Assembly: GCA_024638395.1 (NCBI GenBank)
Contig: JAHEKK010000267.1
Coordinates: 1-5,461 of the forward strand
Direction: 5' to 3'
From: Gemmatimonadota bacterium
GTDB lineage: Bacteria; Gemmatimonadota; Gemmatimonadetes; Longimicrobiales; Gaopeijiaceae
Length of the DNA stretch: 5,461 bases
How positions within the stretch are numbered: the first letter of the stretch is position 1; each line of letters opens with the position of its first letter. Of the stretch, positions 1-5,461 are shown piece after piece. Below the pieces are notes generated by a model. It was not told the origin of the DNA. It worked only from the letters and a program-made list of their open reading frames with translations, and did not search any database. Position numbers and translations under genes: made by a program.

Positions 1-199
1 CCACGCCAACGGCGGATCCACTTCGCGTCGACCGGTCGCACGCAAGATTCGTGGGATCCGTGCGATACTTGGTGGAGAGAGGCGACCTGGCGGGCTTCCT
101 TCCCCCCGTGCCCTTGTCGCTGCGCCGCGTCGGGGGGTCGGTGGCAATTGGAAAGGCTTTTTCGGGACGTGGCAACGAACGTTGCGGCAAACATTCCCC

Positions 200-222
200 G
201 GGCGCGAAGAGTTTGCGCGTCC
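200..222 (+). other. Short GC-rich hairpin of unknown role
   Basis: Bases 200-206 (GGGCGCG) can pair with 216-222 (CGCGTCC), giving a 7-bp stem with one G-T wobble around a 9-base loop. No run of T follows on either strand, so it does not have the form of an intrinsic terminator. It lies about 160 bases upstream of the small gene at 380. A stem of this size can arise by chance in GC-rich DNA. Confidence 0.2.
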
Positions 223-365
223 TTGGCAGTCCCGGGCATCAACGCTCAAACTGAACCCGGCCGGCCCCATTCTGGCACGGTTCTGGACAGACGGACCCCA
301 TGACGTGGCTATGGCGATGTACGAACGTCCCCACGGCCACTTCGACCGTGACCGCAAGGATCATT

Positions 366-371
366 GAGGAG
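366..371 (+). promoter_or_regulatory. Strong Shine-Dalgarno sequence for the 139-aa gene
   Basis: GAGGAG lies 8 bases before the ATG at 380. This is a near-ideal match and spacing to the anti-Shine-Dalgarno end of 16S rRNA, and it is the clearest ribosome binding site in the window. It fixes the start of the downstream gene and is the best reason to believe that gene is real. Confidence 0.8.
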
Positions 372-379
372 ATTCGACG

Positions 380-799
380 ATGAGCATCGTAGGAGCACAG
401 CTCGAACTTGGCGGCCACGCCTGGCGGGTAGCGTCCGTCGTCCGCGAGGGACCCGCCTGGAAACTGGTTCTTCGCACCGCGGATGGAGAGTCTGGCACCA
501 TGACCGCCCGGGTTGAAGGGGCACAGCCGCCCCAAACCCTGGGGGAGGTGCGGAATGCGCTGGAGAACCCGGATTCCCGAACGTTTCTGGATGAATCGGG
601 GAGCCCGTGGAGGGCGGAACTGGTCCCCCGCTACAAGGACGGTCAGGAGCTGGGGCGGCTGCTGGTCCTGACGTCCAAGCGCTCTTCGGAACGCCACAAG
701 CTGGTATTCACCTCGGTCGTCGGTCTCGCCGTACTGACGGATCAGGACCTCCGGGCCTGGTTGAAAGCCGGACGGGCTGCCGCGGCCCCTGCCGGCTGA
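380..799 (+). CDS. Small protein of unknown function, 139 aa
   Basis: I do not recognise this protein. The start is well supported by GAGGAG 8 bases before the ATG. The product looks cytoplasmic: no signal peptide, no membrane segment and no cysteine. Alternating hydrophobic and polar stretches at about residues 5-35 and 75-120 suggest a mostly beta fold. There is a short helix-prone segment near 53-62 (TLGEVRNALE), an amphipathic C-terminal helix near 120-131 (TDQDLRAWLKAG), and then a low-complexity Ala/Pro tail. A WR pair at 77-78 opens the second half, which runs through beta-like stretches (LLVLTS at 94-99, KLVF at 107-110) into the final helix. It stands alone on its strand in this window and converges on the kinase gene, 54 bases away. 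Nothing in the sequence assigns a function. An antisense open frame covers 239-844 but lacks a comparable ribosome binding site. Confidence 0.75.
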   Translation: MSIVGAQLELGGHAWRVASVVREGPAWKLVLRTADGESGTMTARVEGAQPPQTLGEVRNALENPDSRTFLDESGSPWRAELVPRYKDGQELGRLLVLTSKRSSERHKLVFTSVVGLAVLTDQDLRAWLKAGRAAAAPAG

Positions 800-853
800 G
801 GATCCGGAAGGCCCCCCTGCCTCGTGGGGACCCCGCCGGCCCACCCGGGGATC
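800..853. other. Convergent intergenic gap, no clear terminator
   Basis: This gap separates the stop codons of two converging genes, so transcripts from both sides should end here or overlap. It is very GC-rich. GGATCC occurs at 800-805 and again at 849-854, at the two ends of the gap, and C/G runs inside could form short stems such as CCCC against GGGG across about 814-829. No T-tract follows a stem on either strand, so I cannot call an intrinsic terminator. Rho-dependent ending or overlapping transcripts are alternatives. Confidence 0.35.
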
Positions 854-2944
854 CTACCCTACGTCGCGGGGCAGGATCTGTCGGATCTTGTTGAGAAGGG
901 CCTCACGGGTGAAGGGCTTCGCCAGGAAGGCGTAGCCACCCTCGGCGATCCCCGCCCGCGCCACCTGGTCGTCCGTGTGCCCCGAGATGAACAGAACAGG
1001 GATGTCGACGGCTTCTTCCCTGAGGGCACGTACCATTTCATGGCCGCTCATCTCCGGCATCACCACGTCGGTGACGATGGCATCGAAGTGGCCCTGACGC
1101 GCAACGCCCAGAGCTTCTTCTCCGTTGCTCGCCTCCATGATCTGGAAGCCCTCGCGCTCCAGAATCCGACGTACGACAGTGCGCACGGCCTCATCATCTT
1201 CGGCGAGGAGGATGCGAACGGGTCTCCCGGACGCGTCGGGCTCATCGCGAGCGTGTGACTCGACCTCGGTCTCCGGGAGGAAGACACGCACCCGAGCGCC
1301 GCGCTGGGGCTGGGACTCGATCCAGACGTAGCCCTCGCTCTGCTTGACGATTCCGTACACCGTGGAAAGGCCCAGTCCGGGCCCCTGGCCCGGCGGTTTG
1401 GTGGTGAAGAAGGGCTCGAAGGCTCGCGCCTTGACGTCGTCCGGCATGCCGGGCCCGGTGTCTTCGACGGTGAGGACGGCATACGCGCCTTCCCGCACGA
1501 AGTACTGGAACGACTCCGCCTCCTCGGTTCCGATCGCACGGTTGCCGGTGGAGATGGTCAAGCGACCCCCCGTGGGCATGGCCTCCACAGCGTTCTGAAC
1601 GAGGTTGAGCACGACCTGTTCGACCTGGCGCGGATCGGCCCGTGTGGGCACCAGGTCGTTTGCGAGATCGTGGACGAGCTCGATGTCCTCCCGTACAACG
1701 CGGCGCAACACGCCCGACATCCCGAGAATGATCCGATTCAGATCCAGTTCCCGGGGCTGGAGGAGCTGGCGGCGGCTGAAGGCCAGGAGCTGCTGGACCA
1801 GCCCTGCCGCCCGGTTCGCGGCCTCCCGGATCTCCTGCAGATCCCCCCGGGCCCCGCTGTGGGGAGGGAGGTCCTGCAGAATGAGCTCCGTGAACCCCTG
1901 GATCCCCGTAAGGGCGTTGTTCAGGTCGTGTGCTACACCGCCGGCCAGGCCGCCCACCGCCTGGAGGCGTTGGGCCTGGATGACCTGGCCCTCCAACTCC
2001 TTCCGCTGCGTGAGGTCCGACGTAACGGTGATGATCCCCTGTGCGTCGCCGGAGTCGTCGTAGAACGGCGTCCCCGTGAATCGGGCGGGGAACGCTTCGC
2101 CGGATCGTCGCTGGAGCGTCACTTCGCCGGTCCAGGTGTCGCCGGCGCTCAAGGCCTTCATGGCGGCGGTGAGCTGGGCCCTGTCGGTGTCGGCCGGTGC
2201 GGTGACGGACAGATCCCGTCCCAGGGCCTCATGGGCCTGGTAGCCGTAGAGGGATTCGGCGGCCCGGTTCCAATACACGATCTTCCCCTCGAGGTCGACG
2301 GCCACCACGGCCTCTCCTACGGCATCCAGCAAACGGGCCTGGAAGCCGATCTCGTCGGCAGCCTCGATGGCCTCCCGGCGGGCCTGCTCGACCTCCTGGA
2401 TCTGGGCCACCTTCGAGAGGGCCAGACCCGTCTGCCCGGCTACCGCTTTGGCGAAGCGGAGGTCGTGGTCGTCGTAGGGCCGATCGTCTTCGAAGCGGGC
2501 AAAGGAGATGGTGCCGACGATCGCGTCGTCGACTCGGAGCGGGACCACCATGAAGGATCGAGGGCCCAGGCGGTCCACCGCCTCGCGGAGCGGTTGATTC
2601 GACGCGGGAGCGACCATGACGCCGGCGGGAACGCCGACCTGTCGCGCAGTGCCCTCCTCGATGGCGGCCCGAATGACGCTTCCCCGGGCCGTCATCGGAC
2701 CCCGAAGCTCCCGCAACAGCAGCGCCAGCTCGGGCTCTTTGTGCAGGTCCCTGTGCTGGAATGCGACTTCCTGGATCGAGCCGTCGGCCTCGGCCAGATG
2801 GACGAAGGCGTAGTCCGCTACCACGGGCACCACCATGGCGAGGGCCCGATCCACGGTCCCCTTGAACCCTTCCGACGCCCGGACCGAGGGGCCGAGCGGG
2901 TCTACGGGGGCAGCGTTCCCCGGCTCAGGGGCCTCTGGTGGCAT
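854..2944 (-). CDS. Soluble hybrid histidine kinase (GAF-PAS-HisKA-HATPase-REC), 696 aa
   Basis: A hybrid sensor kinase that should autophosphorylate on histidine with ATP and pass the phosphate to its own receiver domain. Domains in order: a GAF-like sensor at about 25-175; a charged helical linker at 176-200; a PAS domain at about 201-313; HisKA with H339 in GGVAHDLNNAL, the HDxNN type; HATPase with N451 in the N box, D495 in DTGPGM, the F box EPFFTTK and the G2 box GPGLGL at 521-526; and a C-terminal receiver with acidic E582-D584, phospho-acceptor D626 in TDVVMPEMSG, S654 and K676 in AKPF. The kinase and receiver halves resemble CckA-type proteins, but there is no membrane segment, so the signal should be cytoplasmic. 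The G2 box has Pro where Thr is usual. The ATG at 2944 was chosen because the frame further upstream (open to an ATG at 3211, overlapping rel) translates to Pro/Gly/Arg-rich, non-domain sequence. No Shine-Dalgarno sequence is evident at 2944. A downstream ATG at 2836 would cut into the GAF region. No partner regulator or Hpt gene lies nearby, so the target is unknown. Confidence 0.95.
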   Translation of the reverse strand: MPPEAPEPGNAAPVDPLGPSVRASEGFKGTVDRALAMVVPVVADYAFVHLAEADGSIQEVAFQHRDLHKEPELALLLRELRGPMTARGSVIRAAIEEGTARQVGVPAGVMVAPASNQPLREAVDRLGPRSFMVVPLRVDDAIVGTISFARFEDDRPYDDHDLRFAKAVAGQTGLALSKVAQIQEVEQARREAIEAADEIGFQARLLDAVGEAVVAVDLEGKIVYWNRAAESLYGYQAHEALGRDLSVTAPADTDRAQLTAAMKALSAGDTWTGEVTLQRRSGEAFPARFTGTPFYDDSGDAQGIITVTSDLTQRKELEGQVIQAQRLQAVGGLAGGVAHDLNNALTGIQGFTELILQDLPPHSGARGDLQEIREAANRAAGLVQQLLAFSRRQLLQPRELDLNRIILGMSGVLRRVVREDIELVHDLANDLVPTRADPRQVEQVVLNLVQNAVEAMPTGGRLTISTGNRAIGTEEAESFQYFVREGAYAVLTVEDTGPGMPDDVKARAFEPFFTTKPPGQGPGLGLSTVYGIVKQSEGYVWIESQPQRGARVRVFLPETEVESHARDEPDASGRPVRILLAEDDEAVRTVVRRILEREGFQIMEASNGEEALGVARQGHFDAIVTDVVMPEMSGHEMVRALREEAVDIPVLFISGHTDDQVARAGIAEGGYAFLAKPFTREALLNKIRQILPRDVG

Positions 2945-3179
2945 CGCGTGGGAGTCGTGCTGGGTCACGGAAGAGAAATCACTTGTGGTACGGCCCCGGT
3001 GGACGGCACCTTTGCCGGGTGGTCCTGGAGCGGGTCCGAGGCGTGTCGCTCCTGACCTAATTCTCGGCAGCGTTTCCGGCCAGCCCCAGCATGAAGCGGG
3101 ATCGGTCCAAACGGCCGCGGGTAGGATTCCCGGACCGAAACGACCCAGGACGCGCCGGCCGAACCCAAGCAGAGACCCG
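2945..3179. promoter_or_regulatory. Divergent intergenic region between kinase and rel
   Basis: These 235 bases separate the kinase start from the rel start and must contain the promoters of both genes if the chosen starts are right. I see no convincing sigma-70 -35/-10 pair on either strand; the only AT-leaning patch is around 3056-3063 (CCTAATTC). An inverted repeat lies at 3102-3138. The placement is inferred from gene orientation, not from recognised promoter boxes. Confidence 0.45.
3102..3138. repeat. 7-bp inverted repeat upstream of rel
   Basis: TCGGTCC at 3102-3108 is the exact reverse complement of GGACCGA at 3132-3138, with a 23-base spacer. The right arm ends 41 bases before the rel ATG, so the repeat could be a regulator-binding site or a structured 5' leader. 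A second, smaller stem (CGGG at 3118-3121 with CCCG at 3129-3132) overlaps the right arm by one base and could compete with it. In GC-rich DNA this may be chance. Confidence 0.3.
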
Positions 3180-5381
3180 ATGGCAACCAACGCACCGCCG
3201 AAGACGCTCACGATTCGTGGCTTACCGCGCCCCCTCGCGAGGGCGATGGAGGCCTATGGGGGGAGCCTGGACGTCGATCTGGTCAAATCGGCGTACGAGC
3301 TGGCGGATGAGGCCCATGCCGGTCAACGGCGGGCGTCGGGAGAACCCTTCATCAACCATGCGGTCGAGGTGGCTACGATCGCCGCGGAGCTTCGCCTCGA
3401 CACATCCTCCCTGGTGGCCGCTCTCGTCCACGATGTCGTGGAGGATACCGCGGTGTCGCTTCAGGGGATCCGTGAGCTCTTCGGGGAAGAAGTCGGGTCC
3501 ATCGTGGACGGAGTCACCAAGATCGGACGCGTCCAGTTCAAGTCGAGTACCGAGCAACAGGTCGAGAACTACCGGAAGCTCCTCCTTTCCGTTGCACAGG
3601 ACGCGCGGGTGATCTTGGTGAAGCTGGCGGACCGCGTTCACAACATGCGCACGCTGGAGCACCTCCCGCCCGAGAAGCAGAAGCGCATCGCCCAGGAGAC
3701 GAGGGAGATCTACGCACCCCTGGCCCACCGGCTGGGGATGGCGGCCATCAAGTGGGAGCTGGAGGATCTGGCGTTCAAGTTCCTGGACCCCGAGGCGTAT
3801 ACCGAGCTGAGGAAGCTGGTGCGCCAGCGCCGGCGGTCCCGGGAGCGGCAGATCCTGGAAATGCAGCGGCCCCTCGAGGAAGCGCTGGAGAAGGCGGGCA
3901 TCCCCGCGGAGGTGACCGGCCGGCCCAAGCACCTGTGGTCGATCCACCGGAAGATGATCAAGCGGCACCAGACCTACGATGAGATCTACGACCTCATGGC
4001 CCTCCGGGTGATCACCGACTCGGTCCAGAGCTGCTACGCCGCTCTGGGAATCATCCACAGCCAGTGGAGTCCAGTCCAGGACCGGTTCCACGACTACGTA
4101 GCCACGCCCAAATCCAACATGTATCGGTCCATCCACACCACCGTGGTGGGACCCGGCGGGCGCCGCTACGAGGTCCAGATTCGAACCGAAGAGATGCATC
4201 GCACGGCGGAGTACGGCATCGCCGCCCACTGGCGGTACAAGGAATCGGGAGACACCAACGAGGTGGATGAGGCCCTTCTGTGGTTCCGCCAGGTGCTGGA
4301 ATGGCAGAAGGATGCCCGGGAGCCCGAGGAATTCATGGAGTTCCTCCGCATGGACCTCTTCCAGGGCGAGATCTTCGTGTTCACGCCACGGGGCGAGGTG
4401 AAGCAGCTCCCGGTGGGCGCGTCGCCTATCGACTTCGCCTTCGCCGTCCACACGGAAGTGGGGCTGCACTGCGCAGGGGCCAAGGTCAACGGCCGGATCG
4501 CGCCGCTGTCCCGGGAGCTCAGGAACGGTGAGACGGTGGAGATCATCACCAACCCGAAACAGTGGCCGAGTCGCGACTGGCTGGGGTTCGTCAAGACCTC
4601 GAGGGCCCGACAGAAGGTGCGGCAGTGGATCCGGCGCGAGGAGTTCGACCAGGCTCTTCGCCTGGGCCAGGAGCTGTTCGCGCGGGAGTTACGTAAGGGC
4701 CGCCGCAGCAAGCCTCCTGAGGCCGAGCTCGAACGGGTCGCCAGGTCCCTCGGTTTCGGGAAGTGGAACGAGGTCCTCGCGGGTCTCGCCAAAGGCGATG
4801 TCGGCCCCACGGCGATGATCCGGGCGCTCTATCCCGACGAGGACCCCTCGAACGTGGTCCAACGGACCCCGTCGGCCCTCGAACGGCTGGCCGACAAGAT
4901 CCGCAGGTCCAACCGCGGCGTCACCATCCAGGGCATGGACAACCTGATGGTGCGGTACTCCCAGTGTTGTCAGCCGGTGCCCGGGGACGACGTGATCGGC
5001 TACGTCACACGCGGGCGCGGGATCTCCATTCACCGCACGGACTGCCCGAACATCCTGAATCTCGCCAGCGATCCCGGACGAAGGGTGGACATCGAGTGGA
5101 AGGCCGAACGGGATGATCGATTCTTCGTGCATCTGCATATGGAAGGCACCGACCGGCGCGGCCTCCTAGGCGACGTGGCGCGGACGATCACGGATACCGG
5201 CACCGATATCCAGCATGCCGACATGAGGGCCACCCACGGTGGGATGTCGGCGGAGTTCGCCGTGGAGGTCCAGGATCTTGCCCACCTCCGCCGTGTCGTG
5301 GACGCCGTCGAGCGCGTGAAGGGGGTTCTGTCGGTGGTGCGTCGAGAGAGTTTTGGCGAGAGTGATCTCCTCGACGACTGA
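3180..5381 (+). CDS. rel: Bifunctional (p)ppGpp synthetase/hydrolase, RelA/SpoT family, 733 aa
   Basis: This enzyme makes (p)ppGpp from ATP and GDP/GTP and hydrolyses it again, controlling the stringent response in the cytoplasm and on starved ribosomes. All domains of the long family are present. The HD hydrolase spans about 40-190, with R51, H60, H84-D85, E88-D89, D151 and N155 matching the Mn-dependent active site. The synthetase spans about 240-355, with R248, K250, H251, D271, K311, Y315 (the expected guanine-stacking Tyr), H319 and E331. TGS lies at about 397-457, with H424 in FAVHTEVG at the position that contacts the tRNA end in RelA. A helical region follows, then the zinc-finger/CC segment with C596, C597, H618 and C622, then ACT at about 646-721. 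Because hydrolase residues are intact, this is a Rel/SpoT-type protein rather than hydrolase-dead RelA. The RXKD motif reads RFHD (302-305), so its Lys is His. The ATG at 3180 has only a weak upstream AGAG; an in-frame ATG at 3246 is possible and would remove 22 residues that precede the HD domain. uvrB follows after 17 bases. Confidence 0.97.
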   Translation: MATNAPPKTLTIRGLPRPLARAMEAYGGSLDVDLVKSAYELADEAHAGQRRASGEPFINHAVEVATIAAELRLDTSSLVAALVHDVVEDTAVSLQGIRELFGEEVGSIVDGVTKIGRVQFKSSTEQQVENYRKLLLSVAQDARVILVKLADRVHNMRTLEHLPPEKQKRIAQETREIYAPLAHRLGMAAIKWELEDLAFKFLDPEAYTELRKLVRQRRRSRERQILEMQRPLEEALEKAGIPAEVTGRPKHLWSIHRKMIKRHQTYDEIYDLMALRVITDSVQSCYAALGIIHSQWSPVQDRFHDYVATPKSNMYRSIHTTVVGPGGRRYEVQIRTEEMHRTAEYGIAAHWRYKESGDTNEVDEALLWFRQVLEWQKDAREPEEFMEFLRMDLFQGEIFVFTPRGEVKQLPVGASPIDFAFAVHTEVGLHCAGAKVNGRIAPLSRELRNGETVEIITNPKQWPSRDWLGFVKTSRARQKVRQWIRREEFDQALRLGQELFARELRKGRRSKPPEAELERVARSLGFGKWNEVLAGLAKGDVGPTAMIRALYPDEDPSNVVQRTPSALERLADKIRRSNRGVTIQGMDNLMVRYSQCCQPVPGDDVIGYVTRGRGISIHRTDCPNILNLASDPGRRVDIEWKAERDDRFFVHLHMEGTDRRGLLGDVARTITDTGTDIQHADMRATHGGMSAEFAVEVQDLAHLRRVVDAVERVKGVLSVVRRESFGESDLLDD

Positions 5382-5398
5382 TCCCTACCGCCCGGACC

Positions 5399-5461
5399 AT
5401 GCCTGAATTCGAAATCAGGGCTCCCTTCGAGCCCAAGGGAGACCAGCCCGCGGCCATTCGC
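5399..5461 (+). CDS. uvrB: UvrABC excinuclease subunit B, N-terminus only (cut by window edge)
   Basis: The first 21 codons of UvrB, the DNA helicase-like subunit that receives damaged DNA from UvrA and recruits UvrC for nucleotide-excision repair. The residues visible (MPEFEIRAPFEPKG then DQPAAIR) match the conserved UvrB opening, where an F-x-P-x-G-D-Q-P-x-A-I pattern precedes the Walker A motif; the rest lies beyond the right edge. The ATG at 5399 is the natural start, because the only other in-frame codons back to the stop at 5363-5365 include no ATG or GTG and the family begins at this point. No Shine-Dalgarno sequence precedes it, and it sits 17 bases after the rel stop, so it probably depends on read-through from rel or on a leaderless or coupled mode of translation. 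The short visible length is the only reason for doubt. Confidence 0.92.
   Translation, partial: MPEFEIRAPFEPKGDQPAAIR

Larger units (their letters stand above)
1..379. other. Leading region without a supportable gene
   Basis: I see no recognisable gene in this stretch. On the + strand the frame starting at base 3 is open to a stop at 252-254, and over roughly its first 140 bases its third codon positions are mostly G or C, so it could be the tail of a gene that begins outside the window. Its peptide matches no family I know, and the GC bias fades before the stop. The frame starting at base 2 is open to a stop at 365-367, but its third positions are not GC-biased. The - strand has no stop codon in any frame across 1-238, which is weak evidence in DNA this GC-rich. 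The last 100 or so bases probably hold the promoter of the small gene at 380, but I found no convincing -35/-10 pair. Confidence 0.5.

Noticed and set aside
197..237. Direct repeat CCCGGGC at 197-203 and 231-237
   Set aside because: A 7-base GC word repeated once is expected by chance in DNA of this composition, and no further copies or flanking structure are seen.
273..287. Possible sigma-54 promoter (TGGCACG followed by TGGA)
   Set aside because: The -24 half matches, but the -12 half lacks the required GC (TGGA instead of TTGC), so the site should not work as a sigma-54 promoter.
239..844. A 201-codon open frame on the - strand over the small gene
   Set aside because: It has no ribosome binding site to match GAGGAG on the + strand, and the translation is Arg/Pro/Gly-rich without a recognisable domain.
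800..854. Bidirectional terminator between the convergent genes
   Set aside because: The possible stems are short and no T-run follows on either strand; the two GGATCC words are 6-bp palindromes that may recur by chance.
1670..3055. A 461-codon open frame on the + strand antisense to the kinase
   Set aside because: It lies opposite a clear multi-domain kinase, its translation shows no domain, and long antisense frames are expected opposite GC3-rich genes.
2835..3179. N-terminal extension of Rel back to an ATG at 2835
   Set aside because: It would run through the 5' part of the kinase gene, and the extra 115 residues are not like any Rel N-terminus; family members begin shortly before the HD domain.
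3222..4469. A 415-codon open frame on the - strand antisense to rel
   Set aside because: It is opposite highly conserved Rel catalytic domains and its His/Leu/Val-rich translation is a typical antisense shadow.

Overview
The window comes from a GC-rich bacterial chromosome and carries ordinary chromosomal genes, with no sign of a mobile element, phage, CRISPR array or RNA gene. Four genes can be supported: a small protein of unknown function on the + strand (380-799), a soluble hybrid histidine kinase on the - strand (2944 down to 854), a full-length long RelA/SpoT-family (p)ppGpp enzyme on the + strand (3180-5381), and the first 21 codons of uvrB (5399 to the right edge). The base composition, the HDLNN-type hybrid kinase and the style of the Rel protein would fit Gemmatimonadota or another GC-rich environmental phylum. 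That placement is an impression, not something the sequence proves.

Layout. Bases 1-379 hold no gene I can defend; they are probably the upstream region of the small gene, possibly with the end of an earlier gene at the left edge. The small gene begins with a strong Shine-Dalgarno sequence and converges on the kinase gene, with 54 bases between the two stop codons. The kinase reads GAF - PAS - HisKA - HATPase - receiver and has no membrane segment, so it should sense something in the cytoplasm. A 235-base divergent spacer separates the kinase start from the rel start and must hold both promoters. It contains a 7-bp inverted repeat 41 bases before the rel start, but no convincing sigma-70 boxes.

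The rel gene encodes the complete HD hydrolase - synthetase - TGS - helical - zinc-finger/CC - ACT architecture, with both catalytic sites apparently intact, so it is probably the main bifunctional (p)ppGpp synthetase/hydrolase. uvrB (nucleotide-excision repair) follows after 17 bases on the same strand and has no visible Shine-Dalgarno sequence. The two genes are therefore probably co-transcribed, which would link stringent-response and DNA-repair expression. The kinase is divergent to this pair; any functional link is only positional.

I did not find an undescribed system here. The points most worth a second look are the RFHD variant of the RXKD motif in Rel, the rel-uvrB arrangement, the inverted repeat ahead of rel, the altered G2 box of the kinase, and the unidentified small protein.
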